A stretch of 5,717 nucleotides of DNA, from positions 1 through 5,717 of the forward strand of contig JANXZT010000239.1 of the NCBI GenBank assembly GCA_025355395.1, given 5' to 3'. The position numbers were made by a program, and so were the translations under genes. The DNA comes from Betaproteobacteria bacterium. Lineage in GTDB: Bacteria > Pseudomonadota > Gammaproteobacteria > Burkholderiales > Casimicrobiaceae. Below, one piece after another: positions 1 to 5,036 of the stretch. Each line of letters starts with the position of its first letter. Positions within the stretch are counted from its first letter, which is position 1. The notes below the pieces were generated by a model. It ran no database searches. It was not told where the DNA came from and saw only the letters and a list, made by a program, of their open reading frames with translations.

Positions 1-3
1 CTG

Positions 4-1584
4 TTGACTGCATTGAGAGTACTGATCGCATGGGTCGCCGCGGCGCTCATCACCGGCTGTGCCACCGTTCCGCCCGGTGCCGATTACCCCCGCGAACAAA
101 CGGTCGCGCTCACCCAGCCCGAGCAGACGGTGCTCGGCAAAGCGTTCGCCGATCGAATCAGGGAGCACGCGGATCTGTCGGGCTTTCGCCTGCTTCCGGC
201 GGGCACTGACGGTTTCGTGTTGCGTGCCGAAATGGCGGCGCAGGCGCAACGCACGCTCGACGTCCAGTATTTCATCTTCCACATGGATGTCACCGGCAAG
301 CTGCTACTCGACGAGGTGTTGAAATCGGCTGATCGCGGCGTCCGGGTGCGCCTCCTCATCGATGACCTCAATCTTTCGGGTCGCGATGCGCAACTGACGA
401 TGGCGGCAGCGCACCCCAACGTTGAGATGCGCGTCTTCAATCCGGCTTCCTATCGCGGTGGATTTTCGCCGGCGCGCACCGTGGAGTTCGCGCTCGGCTG
501 GCCCCGACTTACTTACCGCATGCATAACAAGCTGTTCCTGGTCGACAACATTATCGGCGTCGCTGGGGGCCGCAACGTCGGGGACGAATATTTCTCCATA
601 AGCCCGGACTTCGAGTTCGGCGACTTCGATGTTTTCGCTGCAGGACCTACCGTCAGGCGACTGTCGACTAGCTTCGACGCCTACTGGAATAGCCCGCTCG
701 CAATCCCGGTGCCAGCGCTCTCGACCAAGGCCACGCCTGAAGCGTTCGAAACGTTCAGAACGGCGCTCCGCCAGCACCGGGCAGAAAAGACGGACGAAGA
801 GTACATGCGGACAGTGGCTGCCGGCGATCCGCTCGGCCGCATCGTGAACGGCCAGGATCCTCTGATCTGGGCACCCTCTCAGGTGCTCTACGACAGCCCC
901 GAGAAGCAGAAGGTCGAAGACGGCGAGCTCGATGGCCGGCTATTGCGTGAGCGCCTGACGCAAGCCATTCGCAATACAAGCCGGGAACTGATGATGGTTT
1001 CGCCTTATCTTGTGCCCGGCGAAGAGCAGATGAAGCTCTTGACCGATCTTCGCGCGCGCAATGTCAGCGTGCGCATCCTCACCAACTCGCTCGAGTCCAC
1101 CGACGTCCCCGCGGTGCACGCCGGCTATCGCAAATACCGCGTCCCGCTCTTGCAGCTAGGCGTTCAACTCTACGAGGTGCGCACCGATCTGGGACGGCCG
1201 AACGTGAGCGGCGGCAAGCTGAAGGGCAACCAGACCGACCAGTATGCCCTTCACGCCAAGGTGTTCGTGTTCGATCGCAGCAAGGCCTTCATCGGCTCGG
1301 CCAACTTCGACAATCGATCGTTCCGGTTGAACACCGAGGTGGGCCTGATGATCGAGAGTCCCGAGCTCGCCCAACAGATTGCGCAGCGGTTCGAGGGTAT
1401 CGCGCAACCCGCCAACAGCTATCAGGTAATCCTGCGCCCACAGCCCGATGGCATGCCGCAACTCGTGTGGCACACCGAGGAGAACGGTCAGAAATTGGAC
1501 TTTACCGACGAGCCCGGCAGCAGTTTCTTGCGCGGCCTCGCGGTGAACGTGCTGTCTCTGCTTCCGATCGAAGAGCAGCTCTGA
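4..1584 (+). CDS. Phospholipase D family lipoprotein, cardiolipin synthase C-like
   Basis: The 526-residue product has two HKD phosphodiesterase motifs, the signature of the phospholipase D superfamily. The first is H174-x-K176-x4-D181, followed by GGRN at 188-191. The second is H417-x-K419-x4-D424, followed by GSANFDNRS at 431-439. In this family the two motifs form one active site that transfers or hydrolyses phosphatidyl groups through a phospho-histidine. Overall length and the C-terminal LLPIEEQL fit ClsC/YmdC-like cardiolipin synthases, so phosphatidyl transfer to make cardiolipin is the best guess; the substrate cannot be read from sequence. The N-terminus is a lipoprotein signal with lipobox LITGC (Cys19), so the protein is probably membrane-anchored and faces the periplasm. 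The start used is a TTG three bases into the window. The lipobox fits it, but a ribosome site or an earlier start would lie outside the window. The gene converges with the toxin gene at 1653. Confidence 0.9.
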   Translation: MTALRVLIAWVAAALITGCATVPPGADYPREQTVALTQPEQTVLGKAFADRIREHADLSGFRLLPAGTDGFVLRAEMAAQAQRTLDVQYFIFHMDVTGKLLLDEVLKSADRGVRVRLLIDDLNLSGRDAQLTMAAAHPNVEMRVFNPASYRGGFSPARTVEFALGWPRLTYRMHNKLFLVDNIIGVAGGRNVGDEYFSISPDFEFGDFDVFAAGPTVRRLSTSFDAYWNSPLAIPVPALSTKATPEAFETFRTALRQHRAEKTDEEYMRTVAAGDPLGRIVNGQDPLIWAPSQVLYDSPEKQKVEDGELDGRLLRERLTQAIRNTSRELMMVSPYLVPGEEQMKLLTDLRARNVSVRILTNSLESTDVPAVHAGYRKYRVPLLQLGVQLYEVRTDLGRPNVSGGKLKGNQTDQYALHAKVFVFDRSKAFIGSANFDNRSFRLNTEVGLMIESPELAQQIAQRFEGIAQPANSYQVILRPQPDGMPQLVWHTEENGQKLDFTDEPGSSFLRGLAVNVLSLLPIEEQL

Positions 1585-1621
1585 CCGGACCGCACGCGCG
1601 CCACTCCAAAGCAAAACGGGG
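1546..1621 (+). repeat. Direct repeat copy 1: 3' end of phospholipase gene plus post-stop sequence
   Basis: This segment covers the last 12 codons, the stop codon and 37 bases beyond it. It recurs at 2518-2591. By eye the coding part matches at 32 of 39 bases. A 17-base stretch just before the hairpin (1605-1621 against 2575-2591) is identical. The bases between, after the stop, align only partly. Confidence 0.8.
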
Positions 1622-1636
1622 AGCAGCCGCCCTTCT
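1613..1636. terminator. Weak, degenerate terminator-like sequence between convergent genes
   Basis: This is the position matching the strong hairpin at 2588-2609. Here only a three-base GGG/CCC stem (1618-1620 with 1630-1632) is apparent, followed by a pyrimidine run without a clear T tract on the + strand. On the - strand the four A's at 1613-1616 give a short T run after it. It may terminate the phospholipase and toxin transcripts inefficiently. Confidence 0.3.
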
Positions 1637-1652
1637 CACACGCGGCCTGGCT

Positions 1653-2081
1653 CTAGCGCTCGAGACGCGCCCAAGGATCGATTACCGGTATCTTCAGATC
1701 CAGAAAATGCCGCACATTTCGCGTGGCGAGCGTGGCATGCCGCGCCAGTGCGATGCCGGCGATCTGGGTGTCGCGAATGTCTACCGGCCGCCCGATTTTC
1801 TGGCGCTCTGCCGCCAATAGAGCGGCTTCGGTCGCGGCCGCGCTGTCAAAGTCCAACACTCGATTCGCGAGGTCGTCTTGCAGCAGCCTGGCGAACCCCT
1901 CTTCCAGCGTTTGCTGCCGTCGGCCCTTTGGGAGCAGAGCAAGGCCGAGGCGAGACTCGAATAGCGTGATGCTGGTGATCCAGACCGATTCGGCGGGCTG
2001 GCGATCCAGCCATGCGACCACCGCTGCCTCAGGCGCCTTGCGCATCAACGCCGAAAGCACGTTGGTATCAAGGATGATCAT
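1653..2081 (-). CDS. vapC: PIN-domain toxin ribonuclease, FitB/VapC type
   Basis: This is a 142-residue PIN-domain protein, normal for the family. It opens with MIILDTNVLS, holding the first metal-binding acid (Asp5). Further acidic residues at the expected places are Glu42 (in FESRLG) and Asp104 (in DIRDTQIAGIA). The fourth site reads ATRNVRHF, with Asn122 and His125 where relatives often have an Asp. VapC-type toxins are Mg-dependent endoribonucleases that cut RNA, often tRNA, when free of antitoxin. The ATG at 2081 is chosen because family members start at this M-I-LDTN segment; an in-frame GTG at 2114 would add 11 unconserved residues. No good ribosome site precedes the ATG. The start lies 14 bases inside the antitoxin gene, so translation is probably coupled. 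The order of conserved segments (AWLD, SITL-E-RLG, ATRN, PVIDPW) resembles FitB. Confidence 0.9.
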   Translation of the reverse strand: MIILDTNVLSALMRKAPEAAVVAWLDRQPAESVWITSITLFESRLGLALLPKGRRQQTLEEGFARLLQDDLANRVLDFDSAAATEAALLAAERQKIGRPVDIRDTQIAGIALARHATLATRNVRHFLDLKIPVIDPWARLER

Positions 2082-2325
2082 TGCCGAGGTCAGCGGCGCG
2101 TGGACGTTGACCACGTAATTCCGGCAGATCCTCGGTCAACCCTGTTTTCGCGAAGCGAGCCACGATGCGTGAGCCCAGCTTCGGCACCGGGCGATTCTCT
2201 TCCTTCGCCGCATTGCGCAGGATATCGCGAACTTCCTCTTCCATGCTACGCCCATGGCGCTGGGCGCGGTGCTTCAGGCGCGCCTTAACGTCCTCTTCCA
2301 AGCCGCGAACGATGAACTGAGCCAT
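2068..2325 (-). CDS. vapB: Ribbon-helix-helix antitoxin, FitA/VapB type
   Basis: This 85-residue protein has an Arc-like ribbon-helix-helix DNA-binding domain in residues 1-40. A beta strand (AQFIVRGL) is followed by two helices around VKARLKHRAQRHGRSMEEEVRDILRN (residues 13-38), with the GRS-x-EEEVR pattern typical of FitA-like antitoxins. The remaining tail (about 45-85) is rich in charged residues and Pro and should wrap around and inhibit the toxin. A strong ribosome site (AAGGAG at 2334-2339) lies eight bases before the ATG. Such proteins usually repress their own operon together with the toxin by binding inverted repeats, and overlapping palindromes lie just upstream at 2351-2369. The gene ends inside the toxin gene. 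Confidence 0.9.
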   Translation of the reverse strand: MAQFIVRGLEEDVKARLKHRAQRHGRSMEEEVRDILRNAAKEENRPVPKLGSRIVARFAKTGLTEDLPELRGQRPRAADLGNDHP

Positions 2326-2347
2326 AGCCTGCGCTCCTTACGGACCC

Positions 2348-2376
2348 GTTATATCGATATCATGATATCACGTATG
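2348..2376 (-). promoter_or_regulatory. Candidate promoter/operator of the toxin-antitoxin operon
   Basis: Two overlapping perfect palindromes lie just upstream of the antitoxin ribosome site: a 14-base one at 2356-2369 (GATATCATGATATC) and a 10-base one at 2351-2360 (ATATCGATAT). This AT-rich patch stands out in GC-rich DNA. On the - strand, TATAAC (2353-2348) resembles a -10 box, but no convincing -35 box is seen and the leader would be very short. Autoregulatory binding by the ribbon-helix-helix antitoxin is the likely role. Confidence 0.55.
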
Positions 2377-2517
2377 GGAGTAGGGCAGACTGCGCCGGCG
2401 TTGGCACCGGCACACGTGTTTCCCCCACGGACGGACAGTTGCGCAGCGAGCGGGGCGACCTACGGCATACCACTTGGGCAGAGGGAGTCTTGGTCAGACG
2501 AGCGCCCGCGTGTCCGC

Positions 2518-2556
2518 AACGTGCTCTCGTGGCTCCCGCTCGAAGAACAGCTCTGA
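2518..2556 (+). pseudogene. Remnant: C-terminal end of a second phospholipase D-like gene
   Basis: The twelve codons before the TGA at 2554-2556 encode NVLSWLPLEEQL. The intact phospholipase ends NVLSLLPIEEQL. Several of the base differences are synonymous or conservative (Ile to Leu), which suggests divergence between two once-functional paralogues rather than a fresh copy. An open frame continues upstream of 2518 but shows no HKD motif and soon runs antisense into the antitoxin gene, so no intact protein is made. How far homology extends upstream could not be traced by eye. Confidence 0.7.
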
Positions 2557-2591
2557 GGGAAAACGCGCGACGCTTCCAAAGCAAAACGGGG
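2518..2591 (+). repeat. Direct repeat copy 2: phospholipase 3' end plus post-stop sequence
   Basis: This is the partner of the segment at 1546-1621, about 970 bases downstream in the same orientation. It includes the identical 17-base stretch at 2575-2591 that leads into the hairpin. The two copies flank the toxin-antitoxin pair. Confidence 0.8.
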
Positions 2592-2609
2592 CCGCAGCCC
2601 CCATTTTTT
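2583..2609. terminator. Bidirectional intrinsic terminator
   Basis: A perfect five-base GC stem, GGGGC (2588-2592) and GCCCC (2597-2601), encloses a four-base loop. On the + strand it is followed by six T's (2604-2609). On the - strand the four A's at 2583-2586 give a T run after the hairpin. It therefore fits a terminator for the phospholipase remnant on the + strand and for the formate dehydrogenase operon on the - strand, whose last stop codon is 24 bases from the stem. Confidence 0.75.
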
Positions 2610-2624
2610 GCATGATATGCCCGC

Positions 2625-3029
2625 TTATTTCTTGTTCGAATCCTTGGCGGCGTCCGCGCCAGTGGCCGGCGCAGAAGCGCCCGCCGGCTTGGCAGCGCCT
2701 TTGGCATCGGTCGACTGGCCCGTAGCGGAACCCACGGGCGTGTTGCCCTGCGCAGTCATTACCGCCCCGCCCGTCGATGCGATCGGCGTTGGCTGGACCG
2801 TGATCCCTTTGGCCTTCTGCTCGGCGATGTAGCGGGCCGCCACGCGATCCTCCGCTTTCGCCAACGTTGCCTTGGCCACGTCCGCCGTAGCGGTGTCCTT
2901 TGCTTTTTTCTCCTCGGCCGTGGCCTTGGCCTTTTCGTCCATCGGCGGTGGCGGCGGGAGCTTGGCGAGGGCAACGCCAAAGCTCACGACCAGGAATGCC
3001 GCGGCGAGCAATGCGCGTAGCGTTGTCAT
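2625..3029 (-). CDS. Small exported Ala/Lys-rich protein of the formate dehydrogenase operon
   Basis: I recognise no named family for this 134-residue protein. Residues 1-22 form a classic signal peptide: TLR, a hydrophobic core, and ALA just before Lys23. The mature protein therefore starts KLPPPPPMDEK and should be periplasmic. Residues about 30-75 are rich in Ala, Lys, Glu and Asp with strong helix propensity, possibly an extended or coiled helix (DEKAKATAEEKKAKD to ARYIAEQKAKG). The rest is low-complexity Ala, Gly, Thr and Ser ending in Lys-Lys. The ATG at 3029 is chosen because it begins the signal peptide and has AAAGGGA (3035-3041) five bases upstream. Only 19 bases separate it from the cytochrome b gene, so it is the last gene of that operon. 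A role in assembly or stability of the periplasmic formate dehydrogenase is inference from position only. Confidence 0.75.
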   Translation of the reverse strand: MTTLRALLAAAFLVVSFGVALAKLPPPPPMDEKAKATAEEKKAKDTATADVAKATLAKAEDRVAARYIAEQKAKGITVQPTPIASTGGAVMTAQGNTPVGSATGQSTDAKGAAKPAGASAPATGADAAKDSNKK

Positions 3030-3048
3030 CCCAGTCCCTTTCGATTGA

Positions 3049-4107
3049 TCACGCGATACGGTGTTGCGGGGGCGCCGGCGGCGCCGCATCGAGCCCATGG
3101 GCCGGCTTTTCGGCCATCACCTCTTCGTACCAGAACGCGTGATGCTCCCGTGCCCAGCTCTCGTCGACGTAGCCATGGCGCATGGCATCATAGGCGCCCT
3201 TCATTCCGATCGTGCCGAGGTAGATGTGAGCGCTCGCGAGAATGATGCCGAACATCCCCGCCACCATGTGCACGACGTTGGCGATCTGCATGGTCTGGCG
3301 GGTCTGGTTGAAGTTCGGAAAGTCGAGGATGAGTCCCGTCACGATGAGCGTGAGGCCCGCGAGCACCACCATCAGCCAAAACAGCACCTTCTGCCCCGCG
3401 TTGGCTTTGCCGGAGGGAACCTCACTCTTGCCGGAGCGATCGAGCATGCCGCCAAAGCGCTTGACCCACGGCCAGTCATAGGCGCGAAAGAGATTCTCGC
3501 GCACGAACATCACGATCATCACCGGCAGCGCCATCGCGAACACGGGACCGGTAAAGTTGTGCAGGTTCTTGGCCAGGATCGCGAGCCAGGAAAAAAGTGT
3601 GTAACCGATCAGCGGCAGCAGCACCGACTTGCCGAACATGATTACGAGCCCGGTCAATCCCAGGGTCACGAAGGTGATCGCCACTGTCCAGTGCACGATG
3701 CGTTCGCTCGACGTGTACCGGCGGATGAGATGTCCCGTCGGGCGGCCTTGCACCAGGATCGGACCACGCCAGGTGTAGAAAACGATGATGCCGAGGAGCG
3801 CCAGCGCAAACAGGAATCCGCCGGCGGTCGAGATCGGCACCCGGGCCGCCCGCCACGTCTGTCCTTCCGACTGGATGAGGACGTTTGTCTCACGCCCGGG
3901 AAGGCTGGTGAACTGCGGAGCGCCGGAGCGGATCTCCTTCCATACCGGGGCGTTGTTGTAAGGTTGAGAAATCTGCCGCTCGCGCTGCGCCTGGGCCGGA
4001 TCGGCCGGCAACGGCGAGGCGGCCGGAACCTGCGCCCCGGCGACGCCAACGAACATGACCGCTGCCGCAATGACCGCGGCCGCGCGCGTAATCGATTTGC
4101 TGCGCAT
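3049..4107 (-). CDS. Formate dehydrogenase gamma subunit (cytochrome b, membrane anchor)
   Basis: This 352-residue membrane cytochrome b takes electrons from the iron-sulfur subunit and passes them to quinone. The four histidines expected to hold two b hemes are visible: His139 (ERIVHW), His183 (NLHNF), His280 (NVVHM) and His294 (SAHIYLG). The last two have the same 14-residue spacing as in E. coli FdnI. Hydrophobic segments lie near 94-114, 139-158, 184-203, 241-262 and 278-300. Compared with the roughly 217-residue FdnI, there is an N-terminal extension of about 120 residues: a signal peptide (1-26, ending AGAQ), a hydrophilic stretch of about 65 residues, and an extra membrane segment. The C-terminus keeps the family GYVDESWAREHHAFWYEEV segment (residues 312-330). 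The ATG at 4107 is preferred over an upstream in-frame start because it begins the signal peptide and follows GGAGGG (4111-4116), though the spacing is short. It begins 17 bases after the lipoprotein stop. Confidence 0.93.
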   Translation of the reverse strand: MRSKSITRAAAVIAAAVMFVGVAGAQVPAASPLPADPAQAQRERQISQPYNNAPVWKEIRSGAPQFTSLPGRETNVLIQSEGQTWRAARVPISTAGGFLFALALLGIIVFYTWRGPILVQGRPTGHLIRRYTSSERIVHWTVAITFVTLGLTGLVIMFGKSVLLPLIGYTLFSWLAILAKNLHNFTGPVFAMALPVMIVMFVRENLFRAYDWPWVKRFGGMLDRSGKSEVPSGKANAGQKVLFWLMVVLAGLTLIVTGLILDFPNFNQTRQTMQIANVVHMVAGMFGIILASAHIYLGTIGMKGAYDAMRHGYVDESWAREHHAFWYEEVMAEKPAHGLDAAPPAPPQHRIA

Positions 4108-4124
4108 GCGCCCTCCGCGATCCG

Positions 4125-4352
4125 TCAGCCGGTCCGCTTGTATTCGTTCTGGTTCTGATTGCGGGTCCGGATGGCGTCGTCCCACTGCTTGCGATCGCCA
4201 TTGAACGGCGTGCCCTGATAAGGCGGCGTATCCGGCTTGCCCTGGTAGCGCCCCTGCTTGTATTGCACGACCTGCGGGCGCTCGCCGCAGGCCGTAAGCG
4301 CAACGCCGGCAAAACCGATCAACACCGCGACCGCGACACTCCGGCGCATCAT
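4125..4352 (-). CDS. Small lipoprotein encoded between formate dehydrogenase beta and gamma genes
   Basis: This is a 75-residue protein of no family I can name. Residues 1-22 are a lipoprotein signal: MMRRSV, a hydrophobic stretch, and lipobox LTAC with Cys22, so the mature form would be a lipid-anchored peptide of about 54 residues. That part is polar and rich in Gln, Asn, Lys, Tyr and Pro (QYKQGRYQGKPDTPPYQGTP), contains KQWDDAIRTRNQNQNEY, and has no further Cys. The start at 4352 overlaps the stop of the iron-sulfur gene in an ATGA arrangement. GGGAGGG sits about eight bases upstream, so translation is probably coupled. A second ATG follows directly at 4349, and either would give the same mature protein. 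Its fixed place between two structural subunits suggests a partner of the enzyme at the membrane face; this is inference. Confidence 0.8.
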   Translation of the reverse strand: MMRRSVAVAVLIGFAGVALTACGERPQVVQYKQGRYQGKPDTPPYQGTPFNGDRKQWDDAIRTRNQNQNEYKRTG

Positions 4353-5005
4353 GTCTTGGGCCCTCCCGTCGGCGCAGGTGCTGGCTGGCCGGGCGCGCCA
4401 GGTTGTCCCGGCTTCGCGTCGGGCCGGCCGTATGCCGTTGCCCAGCCCCATACCTCGGCCGCCTTGCCGCGCGTGGTCACGCGCTGGCGGTAGATATCGG
4501 CAATGACATCGCCGTCCCCGCCCAGCAGCGCCTTGGTCGAGCACATTTCAGCGCAGGCCGGCAGCTTGCCTTCGGATAGGCGATTGCGGCCGTACTTCTG
4601 ATATTCCGCCTGCGAGCCGTCGGGCTCGGGGCCGCCCGCGCAGAACGTGCACTTGTCCATCTTGCCGCGAACGCCGAATGCGCCCGCCTGCGGAAATTGC
4701 GGGGCGCCGAACGGGCATGCATAGAAGCAGTAGCCGCAGCCGATGCACAGGTCCTTGTCATGGAGCACCACGCCTTCTTCGCTCTTGTAGAAGCAGTCGA
4801 CCGGACACACCGCGGCGCACGGCGCGTCGGAGCAGTGCATGCACGCGACCGAGATCGAGCGCTCACCGGGCACGCCATCGTTGATCGTCACCACCCGGCG
4901 CCGATTCACGCCCCAGGGGATGTCGTGCTCCTGCTTGCACGCCGTGACGCAGCCGTTGCACTCGATGCATCGCTCCGCATCGCACAAGAACTTCATTCGA
5001 GCCAT
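4349..5005 (-). CDS. fdh3B: Formate dehydrogenase beta subunit, four [4Fe-4S] clusters
   Basis: This 218-residue ferredoxin-like protein carries electrons from the molybdopterin subunit to the cytochrome b subunit. Sixteen cysteines fall into four groups expected to hold four [4Fe-4S] clusters: Cys13/16/19/23, Cys55/58/63/67, Cys87/90/93/97, and Cys119/122 with Cys151/155. Sequence signatures include RCIECNGCVTACKQEHDIPWG and SVACMHCSDAPC. Unlike E. coli FdnH (about 294 residues) it has no C-terminal membrane helix. It ends instead in a Pro/Gly/Ala-rich tail from about residue 195. This matches the shorter FDH3-type beta subunits. The ATG at 5005 has GAGGAGA (5013-5019) seven bases upstream, and lies 31 bases after the alpha-subunit stop. 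Its stop overlaps the lipoprotein start. Confidence 0.95.
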   Translation of the reverse strand: MARMKFLCDAERCIECNGCVTACKQEHDIPWGVNRRRVVTINDGVPGERSISVACMHCSDAPCAAVCPVDCFYKSEEGVVLHDKDLCIGCGYCFYACPFGAPQFPQAGAFGVRGKMDKCTFCAGGPEPDGSQAEYQKYGRNRLSEGKLPACAEMCSTKALLGGDGDVIADIYRQRVTTRGKAAEVWGWATAYGRPDAKPGQPGAPGQPAPAPTGGPKT

Positions 5006-5036
5006 TGTCGATTCTCCTCGGGCTGGTCGCTTGGCA

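Larger units (their letters stand above)
2341..2624. other. Gene-free stretch between antitoxin and formate dehydrogenase operon
   Basis: About 280 bases hold no intact gene. From left to right they contain the operator candidate, roughly 140 bases (2377-2517) in which I see no feature, the phospholipase remnant, and the terminator hairpin. A 100-codon + strand frame that crosses this region starts inside the antisense of the antitoxin gene and is judged non-coding. Confidence 0.7.

Noticed and set aside
304..777. A 157-codon - strand open frame inside the phospholipase gene
   Set aside because: It is antisense to the first HKD domain, is Arg-rich, and shows no motif or ribosome site. It is a high-GC shadow frame.
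2082..2114. GTG at 2114 as the toxin start
   Set aside because: It would add 11 unconserved residues before the usual M-I-LDTN start, and no ribosome site is apparent.
2254..2556. A 100-codon + strand open frame as an intact gene
   Set aside because: Its first part is antisense to the antitoxin gene and only its last dozen residues resemble a protein (the phospholipase tail). It is treated as a remnant, not a gene.
1546..2591. The repeats as target-site duplication or ends of an insertion sequence
   Set aside because: The copies are long, imperfect and partly coding. No inverted terminal repeats or transposase lie between them.
3061..4158. A 365-codon + strand open frame
   Set aside because: It lies wholly antisense to the cytochrome b gene. 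Its product is His/Arg/Glu-rich with no family features, as expected for the complement of a high-GC membrane-protein gene.
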